Source: Desulfobacula sp. (lineage in GTDB: Bacteria > Desulfobacterota > Desulfobacteria > Desulfobacterales > Desulfobacteraceae). From it: DNA of 64,000 bases. Positions within the stretch are counted from its first letter, which is position 1. Each line of letters opens with the position of its first letter. The translations under genes were made by a program, and so were the position numbers. The DNA is taken from NCBI GenBank assembly GCA_013792075.1, contig VMSR01000105.1, forward strand, positions 1 to 64,000, given 5' to 3'. The notes beneath the pieces are model-generated. The model worked only from the letters and a program-made list of their open reading frames with translations, did no database searches and was not told where the DNA came from. Shown piece by piece: positions 44,015 through 53,623 of this stretch.

Positions 44015-44593
44015 CTAGAGGCTGCCTTTTAAACCGATCTCTTCTGCTACCGGTTGCATGCCCAGAATCGTTTGGGTGATCAGTTCATCAAGCGCCATGT
44101 CCAGAAACAAAGCTCCCTTTTGAATCACTTGCCTGTCCACACCCGCGGCAAAACTTTTGTCTTTGAATTTCTTTTTAACGGATTTGGCTGTGATGTCCAG
44201 GATGCTTTTAGAAGGCCTTACCAGGGCTGCGCTGGCAACAAGCCCCGTGAGCTCATCAATGGCATACAATGTTTTTTCCAGAAAGGTTTCCGGTTTCACA
44301 TCGTTACAGATCCCCCATCCGTGGCTGATCACCGCCCGGATATATTCCTGGGGCCAGTTGTGGGCCTCAAACAATTCAATACATTTGATACAATGCTGGT
44401 CCGGGTACATCTCATAATCCAGATCATGGACCAGGCCAATGACCTTCCATTTTTGTGCATCCTCTCCAAATCGTGCACTGAAATGTCCCATCACGGATTC
44501 AACGGCCAGGGCATGCCGGATCAAGGCGTCTTTTCGATTGTATTTTTTTAACAATGCCATGGCATCTTCACGGGTGGGAATATAAGGGTTCAT
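44015..44593 (-). CDS. HD domain-containing protein
   Basis: Probable phosphohydrolase of 192 residues. The metal ligands are seen as H27 (IRHALAVE), the HD pair in GLVHDLDYE, and a later His (AVISHGWG), the usual H...HD...H order. The C-terminal third is helical. The substrate cannot be told; HDIG-type single-domain proteins are diverse. It lies 222 bases past the diguanylate cyclase start and is transcribed separately or at most loosely linked. Confidence 0.88.
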   Translation of the reverse strand: MNPYIPTREDAMALLKKYNRKDALIRHALAVESVMGHFSARFGEDAQKWKVIGLVHDLDYEMYPDQHCIKCIELFEAHNWPQEYIRAVISHGWGICNDVKPETFLEKTLYAIDELTGLVASAALVRPSKSILDITAKSVKKKFKDKSFAAGVDRQVIQKGALFLDMALDELITQTILGMQPVAEEIGLKGSL

Positions 44594-44677
44594 GGTAATT
44601 CCTTTAAATTTATTGCATTATCAGCTAAGTATTGTACACTCTTCACTTATCTTTTAATAAATGGGAAGTCAACGGAT

Positions 44678-46777
44678 ATGACAGCCAATCATATGGCCAT
44701 TGGATACGATCAAACCGGCAATCAAACCCTTCTCCTTTACTGGCAGAAGAAGATTTTTCACTGGTTTTTCTCCCTGTTGCTGGCAGTCTGGTTTTTGCCT
44801 TTTTTGTTGGGGTGTCGGTCTGCCCTGCACACGGGCCAATGGACACAGATTTTTTTTTATTCAGGGATGTATCTCTGGGCCCTTGGGGTTCTTTTTCTTA
44901 GAAAATATTCTTTTGCCAAAAGGGGGTGGGCGGGCCTTTTCTGGTTTTATGCCATGGGCCTTCTGGCCCTTGGCACGGAAGGGTTGCCGGGCAGCTGGCT
45001 GATTTATTTTTTTTGCTTTTCAGTATTGGGGGCCGTCTTTTTTGGGGTGAGAGGCGGAACGATTACGTTTTTGACAACCGTGACGACTCTGGGCCTGGCC
45101 GGCTGGCTGAATTTCCAATGGATACCCTTACCCGGTTTTATTCCGGAAATTGTTTCTCCAATGGCCTTTGGTGCCGTTATGGGGCCTGTTTTCTTTTTAA
45201 GTTTTGCCCTTACTTTTTCTGTGGCTATCCTGATCAACGGCCTTGAGGTGTCTGGAAGAAAATTTTTGCTGCTGGCAAACCAAACCCCTGATGTATTATG
45301 GATACTGGACAGGCAATTGAATATCTCCTATATAACGGACGCTGTTTCTTTGGTTTTAGGGGTTTTGCCCCGGGAAGTGATTGGCAAACCATTTATAACG
45401 GTTTTACCCCATGGGAAGCGGCAGGAGCTTGAACGTCTGATCAAAGCAGGCAAGCCTTTTTCACTGGAAACCGGGTTTCACCATGCAAAAGGAATGGTGA
45501 TGACCATAGAGATCAGCGGTAAACGTACCCAAGAAACCCTGGGCCGCAAAAATGCTTACCAGGGAAGTATCCGGGATATCACCCGGCAGCGGTACCAGGA
45601 AAAAGAGCAGAAATTGCTTGAACAAAAACTGGTTCAGTCGGAGAAGCTCAAGAGCCTGGGGGTTCTGGCCGGCTGTGTGGCCCATGACCTGAACAATATT
45701 TTGTCCGGGATTGCCACCTATCCGGAGGTTCTGTTGATGGATGAGACCCTTAACCCCCAAATCCGCCAGGGGTTGAACATGATCAAGGATTCCGGCCGGA
45801 AGGCCTCTGACGTGGTCAGTGATCTTCTGACCATTTCCAGGGGAACCGGTGCGGAAATGGAAGTTCTCAATATCAATACCATTATGGAACGCTATTTGAG
45901 GGCAGCGGATTTTCACAAGATAAAAGCCACCTATCAGCAGGTACAAATAGAGGTGGTCATGGAACCGGAATTGCTCAATATTAAGGGATCTTATATTCAT
46001 ATTGAAAAAGCCATCATGAATTTGGTGCTCAACGGGGTTGAAGAAACCGCCACAAAACAGGCCGGGTGTGTGACCATTTCAACGGCAAACCGGTATGTTG
46101 ATTCCCCCCCGGAAGGGGAGACAGGTATTGCTTCCGGGGAATATGTGATGCTGAGTGTTGCAGATAACGGATCCGGAATACCAGAGGAATACCGCCAGAA
46201 AATATTTGATCCTTTTTTTACCGCAAAGGAACTGGGAAGAAGTGGAACCGGCCTGGGACTTACCGTTGTATGGAATACGGTGCGGGATCATCAGGGGGAT
46301 GTCCGTGTTTTTTCCAATGAAAATGGCACCCGGTTTGAACTTCTTTTTCCGGCCATTCGCCAGGAACTTCCCCAAAAGGAAAAAAGCAATTCCCTGGAAG
46401 AAATCAGGGGACAGGGTCAGCGGGTTCTGATTGTGGACGATCTGGCGGATCAGCGGAAAATTGCCGGAACCATTCTGAAAAATTTGGGCTACCAGGTCTT
46501 TACTGCGGCTGACGGTGTAGATGCGGTCGCATTTGTCACCCAAAACCCAGTGGACCTTGTGATTCTGGACATGATTATGGAACCTTCCATCAGCGGGCTT
46601 GAGACCTATCGACGGATCAAAAAAATTTACCCCAACCAGAAAGCCATTATTGCCAGTGGACATTCAGCGTCAGAAGAGGTATTAATGGCCCAGGATCTGG
46701 GGGCGGGAAATTTTGTAAAAAAACCCTACACCATAATGGACATGGGGATTGCCGTGAAAGAGGAACTTGAAAAATAG
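44678..46777 (+). CDS. Membrane-bound PAS hybrid histidine kinase
   Basis: The 699-residue protein has about six membrane segments in the first 190 residues ([17 protein letters not shown] onward), a PAS domain (about 195-305, ending GSIRDITRQ), a kinase core with [17 protein letters not shown] and N box [24 protein letters not shown], and a receiver ([11 protein letters not shown]). It shares the [12 protein letters not shown] phrase with the kinase at 62919, so they are paralogous. GGGAAG precedes the ATG. panC overlaps its stop, which is an unexpected coupling with vitamin synthesis. Confidence 0.9.
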   Translation: MTANHMAIGYDQTGNQTLLLYWQKKIFHWFFSLLLAVWFLPFLLGCRSALHTGQWTQIFFYSGMYLWALGVLFLRKYSFAKRGWAGLFWFYAMGLLALGTEGLPGSWLIYFFCFSVLGAVFFGVRGGTITFLTTVTTLGLAGWLNFQWIPLPGFIPEIVSPMAFGAVMGPVFFLSFALTFSVAILINGLEVSGRKFLLLANQTPDVLWILDRQLNISYITDAVSLVLGVLPREVIGKPFITVLPHGKRQELERLIKAGKPFSLETGFHHAKGMVMTIEISGKRTQETLGRKNAYQGSIRDITRQRYQEKEQKLLEQKLVQSEKLKSLGVLAGCVAHDLNNILSGIATYPEVLLMDETLNPQIRQGLNMIKDSGRKASDVVSDLLTISRGTGAEMEVLNINTIMERYLRAADFHKIKATYQQVQIEVVMEPELLNIKGSYIHIEKAIMNLVLNGVEETATKQAGCVTISTANRYVDSPPEGETGIASGEYVMLSVADNGSGIPEEYRQKIFDPFFTAKELGRSGTGLGLTVVWNTVRDHQGDVRVFSNENGTRFELLFPAIRQELPQKEKSNSLEEIRGQGQRVLIVDDLADQRKIAGTILKNLGYQVFTAADGVDAVAFVTQNPVDLVILDMIMEPSISGLETYRRIKKIYPNQKAIIASGHSASEEVLMAQDLGAGNFVKKPYTIMDMGIAVKEELEK

Positions 46778-47628
46778 TGGAAATTTTAAAGACAAAAAAT
46801 CTGATGCAGCAATGGTCCAAGGCCAGGAAAAAAAAAGACAAAACCATTTGTTTTGTTCCCACCATGGGATACCTTCACCAGGGTCATATTTCTCTTCTGG
46901 AAAAGGGAAAGCCCTTGTGCGATGAACTGGTCTTGAGTATTTTTATAAATCCCACTCAATTCGGCCCCAACGAAGATCTGGCTGCCTATCCCGTTGACAT
47001 TGAAAAGGATCTTTTCCTGGCCGAGGCCGCTGGGGTGACCGCTGTTTTTCTTCCCCAAAAAGAAGATATCTACCCCCATAATTTTCAGACAAAAATTTTT
47101 CTTGATCGTCTGCCCAGCTACCTGTGCGGCCATTCCAGGCCCATCCATTTCGGGGGGGTGGCAACCGTGGTTACCAAGTTGTTTCACATTGTCATGCCCG
47201 ATGTGGCGATTTTTGGGAAAAAAGATTATCAGCAGCTCCAGATTATCCGCCAGATGGTCTGTGACCTGGATTTTGATATAAAAATTCTGGGCGGAGAGAT
47301 TGTCCGGGAATCTGACGGTCTTGCCATGAGTTCCAGAAACGCATACCTGACAGCCGACCAGCGGGAATCGGCCTTAAGTCTTTCCCGATCGATCCAGATG
47401 GCTGCAGCGGCCATTGCCAATGGGGAAAAAAAGTCCGGCGTCATTCAAAATCAAATGGAATCTTTTATTAAAGGATATCCCCACACCCGGATCGATTATA
47501 TCTCTTTTTGCGATCCCCACACTCTGGAATCTGTTGATATCATTGACAGGCAAATTCTTCTGGCCCTTGCGGTCCATGTGGGGAAAACCCGTCTGATTGA
47601 CAATTGTCTTATTGCCCCTTCACAATAA
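46777..47628 (+). CDS. panC: Pantothenate synthetase
   Basis: Ligates pantoate and beta-alanine using ATP to make pantothenate for CoA. The 283-residue protein carries the adenylation HIGH-type motif PTMGYLHQGH, the pantoate/beta-alanine region FGGVATVVTKLF, GKKDYQQL, and DGLAMSSRNAYL. Length is normal. Start is GTG 46777, sharing a base with the preceding kinase stop. No panB or panD gene is in the window. It converges with the next gene, overlapping by 20 bases. Confidence 0.95.
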   Translation: MEILKTKNLMQQWSKARKKKDKTICFVPTMGYLHQGHISLLEKGKPLCDELVLSIFINPTQFGPNEDLAAYPVDIEKDLFLAEAAGVTAVFLPQKEDIYPHNFQTKIFLDRLPSYLCGHSRPIHFGGVATVVTKLFHIVMPDVAIFGKKDYQQLQIIRQMVCDLDFDIKILGGEIVRESDGLAMSSRNAYLTADQRESALSLSRSIQMAAAAIANGEKKSGVIQNQMESFIKGYPHTRIDYISFCDPHTLESVDIIDRQILLALAVHVGKTRLIDNCLIAPSQ

Positions 47629-48508
47629 TTACCCGGCATTCTTTTAAAAAAAGGTGCCGCTCTGTGGCTTTTTCAATCAGCTTTGTATCTGCCATGCTGA
47701 TGACAATGGATGCGTTTTCATTCCCGGATTTCCGAAGGCCCTTGAATACCAGGGGGTGGCTGCCGATCCGTTCACCCCGCAATGCTGCATCCATGCTGCA
47801 TACATAGGTGCAGACCCCGTATTGTACTGCAAATTCCCGGCTGATGAAAAGGGACGAATAAATATCATTGCCCTGTTCGCTGACAATGGTGGGGTAAAGG
47901 ATCGGCTCAAGTTCAAGTCCCCGGGCATCAATTATCAGGCCGGTGTAAGGAATTTCACCCATTTGCTTTTTTGGGTCATGGGCTGTGGCGGCGGTAGTAT
48001 CCGTGTTTATTTTGGATATCTGCCGAATATCGTCCGGCAGGACCAATTGAAGAAACCCTCCATAAATGCTGGTTTTTATGCGAATCTCCACATCCAGGGC
48101 AGAAGAATAATATTGTTCGGTGATGACCGCATCTCTGGCGGTTTTTTCAATGCCTGCCAGAATGATATCGTTTCGGGAGGCATATTGGTCCACGGTCACT
48201 GTGTTTTTTATTTTTATCTGCCTTAGGATATCAATGATATTCCGGCTGGCATCTGCCCGGGCAGAGCCTGGAACCGAGTCATTGGCGCCTTCCTTGTTCC
48301 CCTTTGGACTTGCCTTGCCAACGGCGCTTACCTGGCCTGTGCTCCAGTTGAGTTTCCCATTGTTAAAAATAGTGATGCAATCATCTTTTTTGGAAGCTTC
48401 CTGGGCAGCAACACCCCCATTGGGACTCCATAATAGCAAACAGATGAAGAAGATCCCCCAAAGCTTAGGCCGGGTTCTGGTTGTCATGGGATTAGAATAA
48501 ATAGCCAC
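47609..48508 (-). CDS. Exported protein of unknown function (LPP20-like)
   Basis: The 299-residue protein has a signal peptide (LWGIFFICLLLWSPNGGVAA) and no further membrane segments. The middle part (ARADASRNIIDILRQIKIKN) resembles the helix-strand pattern of LPP20/FlgT-type domains. The C-terminal half is not recognised. GTG 48508 has AAGG at good spacing; ATG 48487 is an alternative. It lies nine bases after mobB on the same strand and overlaps panC tail to tail. Function unknown. Confidence 0.72.
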   Translation of the reverse strand: MAIYSNPMTTRTRPKLWGIFFICLLLWSPNGGVAAQEASKKDDCITIFNNGKLNWSTGQVSAVGKASPKGNKEGANDSVPGSARADASRNIIDILRQIKIKNTVTVDQYASRNDIILAGIEKTARDAVITEQYYSSALDVEIRIKTSIYGGFLQLVLPDDIRQISKINTDTTAATAHDPKKQMGEIPYTGLIIDARGLELEPILYPTIVSEQGNDIYSSLFISREFAVQYGVCTYVCSMDAALRGERIGSHPLVFKGLRKSGNENASIVISMADTKLIEKATERHLFLKECRVIIVKGQ

Positions 48509-48517
48509 CTGCCTTTT

Positions 48518-49012
48518 CTATGGGGTTAAATAGTTTTTTTCAATAAAAGAGGCGATCTCTTGTACATCATTCAGCCCGAATACAGGCACCTGGGGCCGAA
48601 ACTCTGAATCAGTTACAAAGGCGATCAGATTGGGATCTTCCAGGCACATGGGTTCTTTGTGGTCACTGTCAATTCTGAATATTTCAATTTTCTTCAAGGG
48701 CTGTTTTTTAAATCCTTCGACCAGAATCAGGTCCGTATCCCCCAGAAAGGTTTCCATTTTTTCCAGATGGGATCGGGTATCTTCCTTAACCAGGGCGATC
48801 TTTGTATCTGTTATCACAAGACTTGCCACAGCCCCTGCCTTTTTATGGCGCCAGCTGTCCTTTCCTTTTTTATCAAAATCAAATCCGTCATGGGTGTGTT
48901 TGACAGATCCAATTTTATATCCCCGGTTTTTTAATTCAAAAATCAGTTTTTCGAGGAGAGTGGTCTTACCGGAATTTGATTTTCCGGCTATGGAGATAAT
49001 TTTTGTTCTCAT
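48518..49012 (-). CDS. mobB: Molybdopterin-guanine dinucleotide biosynthesis protein B
   Basis: GTP-binding accessory protein for attaching GMP to molybdopterin (or handing over the cofactor). The 164-residue protein has Walker A AGKSNSGKTTLLEKL near the N-terminus, KHTHDGFDFDKKGKDSWRHK, and LILVEGFKKQPLKKIE typical of MobB. Length is normal. Molybdenum/tungsten enzymes such as formate dehydrogenase are likely users. No other moa or mob gene is nearby. Confidence 0.93.
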   Translation of the reverse strand: MRTKIISIAGKSNSGKTTLLEKLIFELKNRGYKIGSVKHTHDGFDFDKKGKDSWRHKKAGAVASLVITDTKIALVKEDTRSHLEKMETFLGDTDLILVEGFKKQPLKKIEIFRIDSDHKEPMCLEDPNLIAFVTDSEFRPQVPVFGLNDVQEIASFIEKNYLTP

Positions 49013-49230
49013 GGTCCTTTGTTTGCCGTTCTTTTAATCAAGTTAAAATCAGGTTTATAGCAACGTCAATTGTGGTTACTAAAATAGTGTCCCGGGAGGA
49101 TAAAGTCAAGCCGGGGAACGGTCCGGGATAATGCCAAAATCTGGCAAGTTAAATATTCGTTAAATACAGAGCAAGTTCGTATAAACAACTAAAAACTATT
49201 AAAATCAAGTTTTTATAGCATAAAAACCTA

Positions 49231-49260
49231 TTGACAACGGGTTATTAAACATTTTACAAT
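49231..49260 (+). promoter_or_regulatory. Sigma-70-type promoter for the Lrp-family gene
   Basis: TTGACA, 18 bases, TACAAT (5 of 6 to TATAAT). The predicted transcript start near 49267 lies about 28 bases before ATG 49295. Confidence 0.65.
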
Positions 49261-49294
49261 TAGAAATTGTGATGCGTAAAATAGAGGAGAACCG

Positions 49295-49753
49295 ATGGAT
49301 GCCGTGGACAAAAAAATTATAGCCATCCTGCAAGCAAGGGCGAGGATAAAAAAAAGTGAAATGGCCAGGGAATTGAAGATTCCTGCCACCACTCTTCAGG
49401 AACGGATCCGCCGGCTGGAGGAGACGGGTGTTATCAAGGGGTATCAGGCCGTGATCGACCCTGAAAAAATAGGCTTGATGGTCCAGGCATTTGTTGCCGT
49501 TACCCTGGATTGCCATGAGCCTACTGAAATCAGGCGTTTTGAAAAAAGCATTAAAACCATACACAACATCAAGGCCTGTTATCACCTGAGCGGCCGGTTC
49601 GATTACCTGCTCCACGTGGTGGCAATGGATCTTAAGGAACTCGGTGATCTGGTCAAGGTTGGTATCTCATCCCTTCCGGATTTTGGCCGTTGCGAAACAC
49701 ATCTGCTTTTTTCAAAGATTGAGTCGTCACAGGTATGGCCCTTGCCCGAGTGA
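49295..49753 (+). CDS. Lrp/AsnC family transcriptional regulator
   Basis: DNA-binding regulator of 152 residues responding to amino acids. The N-terminal helix-turn-helix is ARIKKSEMARELKIPATTLQ with IRRLEETGVIKGYQAV, and the RAM ligand domain follows (FDYLLHVVAMDLKELGDLV). GAGGAGAA precedes the ATG. It lies 107 bases before a Cys/Met-metabolism PLP enzyme gene in the same direction, which is the most likely target. Confidence 0.92.
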   Translation: MDAVDKKIIAILQARARIKKSEMARELKIPATTLQERIRRLEETGVIKGYQAVIDPEKIGLMVQAFVAVTLDCHEPTEIRRFEKSIKTIHNIKACYHLSGRFDYLLHVVAMDLKELGDLVKVGISSLPDFGRCETHLLFSKIESSQVWPLPE

Positions 49754-49860
49754 AGAACTTATACGAATCTGGCACAGATGAACCAGGAAGTTTGGCGTTT
49801 AAATCCGAGCATCTCAAAGGTTTATCTGGGGCTTATAACAAAAAAATGAGGAGGTACTAA

Positions 49861-51102
49861 ATGCAATCCTATAACCCGGAACAAGCGCTATTGAAAGCCC
49901 GAAGAGAATTTGGCGAGCATGGTGGCGTCGTTCCCTCCATTGAACGGTCGTCCACCTTTACGGTAATGCACCCGGACACCATGCCGGAAATTTTTACGGG
50001 CATCAAAGGCCCGGAACAGGGAGGCTGTTTCCTTTACAGCCGACATTTCAATCCAACGGTTGATGTATTGTCCCGCTATCTTGCAGCCATGGAGGGGACC
50101 CAGGCGGCGGTCTGTACGGCCAGCGGTATGTCCGCTATTTCCTGTGCCGTTTTGCAGCTGTGCAGCAGCGGTGATCATATTGTGGCCAGTAAAACGATTT
50201 ATGGCGGAACCCATGCGCTGTTTGAATCCCTGCTGCCCCAAATGAAAATCAATACCACCTTTGTGAACATTGCGGACCTGGATGCTGTCAAGGCGGCCAT
50301 TACCCCTGAGACCCGGGTCATATTTACAGAGACCATGGGCAACCCCACGCTGAATATTGCCGATCTCCCGGCGCTTTCCGCCATCGCCCGCAGCAGAAAC
50401 ATCAAGCTTATGGTGGACAATACGTTTTCCCCAATGATTTTTACCCCCCATTCCCTGGGAGCGGACGTGGTGATATATTCATTAACCAAGTATATCAACG
50501 GCGCCAGTGATCTGGTTGCCGGTGCCATTTGCGGGGACAAACAATTTGTTTCTGAGTTGATGGGCCTGCATACAGGCCGGGTTATGCTGTTGGGACCCAC
50601 CATGGATCCCCGGGTCGCCTTTGATATTATCCAGCGCCTGCCCCATCTGGCAATCCGGATGCGGGAGCACAGCCGCCGGGGACTGGCAATCGCCGGTATG
50701 CTGAAGGGCATGGGGGTTCGTGTGAGTTATCCCGGGCTTTTGGATCATCCCCAGCATGCTTTGGCTGCACAAATGTGCAACCAAGGGTTCGGGTTTGGCG
50801 GTATCCTTGCCATGGACTGCGGAGACCGAAGCACAGCGGAAAAGATGATGGAAATTTTGCAGAACGAAGAAAAATTCGGTCTGATTGCGGTCTCTTTGGG
50901 GTATTTTGATACATTGATCTCCTGTTCCGGGTCTTCCACTTCCTCTGAAATCACTGCCGAAGATCAGCAGGAAATGGGACTTTCCCCCGGTTTGCTTCGG
51001 ATTGCCCTGGGGTATACCGGCAGCCTTGATGATCGTATGGGACAGATCAAAAGAGCCGTTGAAAAGGTATTGGGGAAGGACCTAACCCCGCCAAAGGAGT
51101 AA
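49861..51102 (+). CDS. Cys/Met metabolism PLP-dependent enzyme (methionine gamma-lyase type)
   Basis: Trans-sulfuration family enzyme of 413 residues. The PLP Lys is in IYSLTKYINGASDLVAG, with CTASGMSAISC as the cofactor phosphate loop and ETMGNPTLNIADLPAL as the conserved mid-region. The overall pattern suggests a methionine gamma-lyase or related cystathionine enzyme; the family cannot be split by eye. AGGAGG precedes the ATG. With the Lrp regulator upstream and a LysE exporter nearby, amino acid breakdown is plausible. Confidence 0.87.
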   Translation: MQSYNPEQALLKARREFGEHGGVVPSIERSSTFTVMHPDTMPEIFTGIKGPEQGGCFLYSRHFNPTVDVLSRYLAAMEGTQAAVCTASGMSAISCAVLQLCSSGDHIVASKTIYGGTHALFESLLPQMKINTTFVNIADLDAVKAAITPETRVIFTETMGNPTLNIADLPALSAIARSRNIKLMVDNTFSPMIFTPHSLGADVVIYSLTKYINGASDLVAGAICGDKQFVSELMGLHTGRVMLLGPTMDPRVAFDIIQRLPHLAIRMREHSRRGLAIAGMLKGMGVRVSYPGLLDHPQHALAAQMCNQGFGFGGILAMDCGDRSTAEKMMEILQNEEKFGLIAVSLGYFDTLISCSGSSTSSEITAEDQQEMGLSPGLLRIALGYTGSLDDRMGQIKRAVEKVLGKDLTPPKE

Positions 51103-51108
51103 CGCACC

Positions 51109-51573
51109 ATGCCCCATGTTATTGTGAAGCTGTATAAGGGAAGATCCGACCAGCAGAAAAAGGCACTTGCCGATAAAATCGCTGAAGATGTTATTGCCGT
51201 TACCCAATGCAAAGAGACCGCTGTTTCCATCGTTTTTGAGGAATTTGACCCTGGGGACTGGGCTGAAAAGGTATACCGTCCGGATATCCTTGAGGGAAAA
51301 GGAGAACTTATAAAAAAACCGGGATATGATCCCTTTGCCAAGACAGAACCGACAAAGGAACGTCCGGAAGAGGGATTAATGGCATATGTGCGGGAAGCGA
51401 CTGAGACAGCGGCCCAAGAAGATACCACCGGCAATTTCAATCCCATGTCCTGGCTGGATCTTGAACTGGAAGACAACCCCAACGCCTTTGATCTGTTTTT
51501 TGATACCCCCTGGGATGAATTATCAGACGCAGAAAAGGGAAGCCGCATGATGGCGGTCAGACGCTTGTTGTAG
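51109..51573 (+). CDS. Tautomerase-like protein with C-terminal extension
   Basis: The first 65 of 154 residues look like a 4-oxalocrotonate tautomerase: M-P start, so Pro would be N-terminal after Met removal, then HVIVKLYKGRSDQQKKALAD and VSIVFEEFDPGDWAEKVY. The remaining 90 residues (with WLDLELEDNPNAFDLFFDTP) match nothing I know. AAAGGAG precedes the ATG, and the gene follows the PLP enzyme by six bases, so the two form an operon. The substrate is unknown. Confidence 0.75.
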   Translation: MPHVIVKLYKGRSDQQKKALADKIAEDVIAVTQCKETAVSIVFEEFDPGDWAEKVYRPDILEGKGELIKKPGYDPFAKTEPTKERPEEGLMAYVREATETAAQEDTTGNFNPMSWLDLELEDNPNAFDLFFDTPWDELSDAEKGSRMMAVRRLL

Positions 51574-51589
51574 AGGGACGTATCCTTTA

Positions 51590-52204
51590 TCAGGCCGAAA
51601 GGCTTGTCTTTAGAACGGAAAAGGCAATTGCCCACATGACCATTCCCACCAGGGTGTCCAGAATCCGCCAGGAGTGTTCTTTCCTGAAAAGGGGCGCCAG
51701 AAGTCTGCTGGCAAGACTTAAAGTGAAGAACCAGATAAAGGATGCCGTGGCAGCGCCGGCGCCAAAGACCAAATGGCCGGGAGCCTGGAACTGGCCGGCA
51801 ATGCTGCCCAGGAGCAATATGGTGTCAATGTAGACATGGGGATTGAGAAGGGTTACCGCCAGGGTTGTGAGAACGGCTGCCTTAAGCGAGGTCTCTGTCT
51901 TTTGGTTGGCCTCCAGGTGGGCCCCTTTGATTGCAGACCGGAAAGAGCTCACCCCGTAGCAGAACAAAAAGGCAGCCCCGCCCATGCCGGCCACCTGGGA
52001 CAGCAGCTTGCTTGAGGCAATGAAGGTGCCGACTCCGGCAACGCCGATGGCCACCAGAATAGCGTCACACACGGCACAGATCAGGGGGATCAGGATATAA
52101 TGGTTTTTCCGGACGCCCTGGCTCAACACAAACGCATTCTGCGCACCAATGGCGATGATCAATCCCCCGCCGGTTCCCATGCCTGTTAAAAATGTCAGCA
52201 GCAT
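51590..52204 (-). CDS. LysE/ArgO family amino acid exporter
   Basis: Inner-membrane exporter of 204 residues with six hydrophobic segments. The LysE family marks are GTGGGLIIAIGAQNAFVLSQ and LNPHVYIDTILLLGSIAG. ArgO/LysE proteins export basic amino acids; the substrate here is unproven. It converges with the tautomerase gene and is divergent from the thiamine operon. Confidence 0.92.
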   Translation of the reverse strand: MLLTFLTGMGTGGGLIIAIGAQNAFVLSQGVRKNHYILIPLICAVCDAILVAIGVAGVGTFIASSKLLSQVAGMGGAAFLFCYGVSSFRSAIKGAHLEANQKTETSLKAAVLTTLAVTLLNPHVYIDTILLLGSIAGQFQAPGHLVFGAGAATASFIWFFTLSLASRLLAPLFRKEHSWRILDTLVGMVMWAIAFSVLKTSLSA

Positions 52205-52419
52205 TCCCTATCCTTGATTTAGAAGTTTCAGTGCTCAAACCTGTGTTCAAGATACCCAAAAGATTCAAACAAGTAAAATTAATAGATTTTATGGAATAGT
52301 AACAATACTAATACAAAGCTTTTTGTTTTGAATTAGCCGGATAGGCACACCCTTTTGTATCCACGGACACGGATGGAAAGAATCAGGTTTGTGTCCTGGT
52401 CCCAGACGGATATATCCGC

Positions 52420-52448
52420 TTGACTGCCGGGGGCAACTAGTTTATCCT
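52420..52448 (+). promoter_or_regulatory. Sigma-70-type promoter of the thiamine operon
   Basis: TTGACT, 17 bases, TATCCT. The transcript should start near 52455, just before the riboswitch. Confidence 0.65.
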
Positions 52449-52458
52449 CGGGCTTTAG

Positions 52459-52548
52459 TTCACTGGGGGTGCTTTTATCGGCTGAGAGAAGTGTTGCACT
52501 TCAACCCTTAGAACCTGATACGGTTAGTACCGGCGTAGGGAAAGTGCT
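52459..52548 (+). promoter_or_regulatory. TPP riboswitch (thi box)
   Basis: Contains the conserved TPP-aptamer elements in order: GGGGGTGC, GGCTGAGA, ACCCTTAGAACCTGAT, GGTTAGTACCGGCGTAGGGA. CACT (52461-52464) pairs with AGTG (52543-52546) to close P1. It should lower thiS-C expression when thiamine pyrophosphate is plentiful. Confidence 0.96.
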
Positions 52549-52647
52549 GTCAGTTTGAAAGTCTTTTTTCGGTTTCTTTTTTTCCCCGGTACATACATTT
52601 TTTTCCCGTTCAGGACAAAACCAGTTGTGTTTTTTTATGGAGGAGCT

Positions 52648-52845
52648 ATGCGCATAAACCTGAACGGAAGCCCTGTGGAGACAACCAGCCGTTCTTTGTC
52701 GGATCTTGTGGCAGAACAGGGCTTAAATCCCCTGTCCCTGATTGTTGAATATAATTATGAGGTCGTAAAACAGGCGTCCTGGGGAGAAATTCATATCAAA
52801 GACAATGATACCATAGAGCTGTTGAACTTTGTGGGAGGAGGATGA
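52648..52845 (+). CDS. thiS: Sulfur carrier protein ThiS
   Basis: Ubiquitin-like carrier of 65 residues whose C-terminal glycine receives sulfur as a thiocarboxylate for thiazole synthesis. It ends NFVGGG, giving the required Gly-Gly terminus. MRINLNGSPVETTSRSL opens the fold. The start is ATG 52648 with GGAGGAG just upstream. The stop overlaps the thiG start. Confidence 0.95.
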   Translation: MRINLNGSPVETTSRSLSDLVAEQGLNPLSLIVEYNYEVVKQASWGEIHIKDNDTIELLNFVGGG

Positions 52846-53621
52846 AGATGGCAGAAGATGTATTGATCCTTGGCAATAAACGTTTTTCAAGCCGGCTGTT
52901 TACAGGTACGGGGAAATTTGCATCCAAAACCCTGATTGCACCCATGCTGGCTGCCAGCGGATCCCAGATGATCACAGTGGCCCTCAGACGGGTGGATCCC
53001 ACGGCTGACCAGGGAAATATCCTGGCCCACATTCCGGAGACCGTTACCCTGCTACCCAATACCTCGGGAGCCAGAACTGCCGACGAGGCGGTGAGGATCG
53101 CCAGAATCGCAAGGGCGGCAGGATGCGGCGACTTTATCAAGATTGAAGTGATCACGGACATGCAATACCTGATGCCGGACAACCATGAGACCCTCAAGGC
53201 CTGTCGGATTCTGGCCAAAGAAGGATTTGTGGTGCTTCCCTATGTGATGCCTGACATTACCGTGACCCAGCAATTGTACGATGCGGGTGCTGCGGCGGTC
53301 ATGCCCCTGGGGTCTCCCATCGGGTCCAACCGGGGCCTTGAGATGCGAGCTATGATACAACGAATTATCGAGGTCAGCAAGCTGCCGGTGGTGGTGGATG
53401 CGGGCATTGGAAGGCCCTCCCAGGCTGCCGAAGCCATGGAAATGGGGGCTGATGCCGTTCTGGTCAATACGGCCATTGCCACCAGCGAAGATCCCTGTCT
53501 TGCGGGCAAAGCCTTTTCCCTGGCCGTGATGGCCGGTCGGATGGCGTTTCTGGCCAGCCTGGCCGGGACGAGAAAAGGGGCGACGGCTTCCTCTCCTTTA
53601 ACCGGTTTTTTAAGGGAGTAG
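52842..53621 (+). CDS. thiG: Thiazole synthase
   Basis: TIM-barrel enzyme that joins deoxyxylulose phosphate, dehydroglycine and ThiS-bound sulfur into thiazole phosphate. The 259-residue protein has the opening SSRLFTGTGKFAS and the conserved PLGSPIGSNRGL and VVDAGIGRPSQAAEAMEMGA segments. Length is normal. GGAGGATGAAG lies at the start; ATG 52848 is a possible alternative. It uses dehydroglycine made by ThiH, encoded next. Confidence 0.96.
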   Translation: MKMAEDVLILGNKRFSSRLFTGTGKFASKTLIAPMLAASGSQMITVALRRVDPTADQGNILAHIPETVTLLPNTSGARTADEAVRIARIARAAGCGDFIKIEVITDMQYLMPDNHETLKACRILAKEGFVVLPYVMPDITVTQQLYDAGAAAVMPLGSPIGSNRGLEMRAMIQRIIEVSKLPVVVDAGIGRPSQAAEAMEMGADAVLVNTAIATSEDPCLAGKAFSLAVMAGRMAFLASLAGTRKGATASSPLTGFLRE

Positions 53622-53623
53622 CC

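Larger units (their letters stand above)
52205..52647. other. Leader region of the thiamine operon
   Basis: About 440 bases. The first half (52205-52419) shows nothing clear. A promoter (52420-52448) and a TPP riboswitch (52459-52548) follow. The 100 bases between riboswitch and thiS are pyrimidine-rich with several T runs and could hold the expression platform; I could not define a terminator or a sequestering stem by eye. A frame open back to 52555 is not a real start for thiS. Confidence 0.7.
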
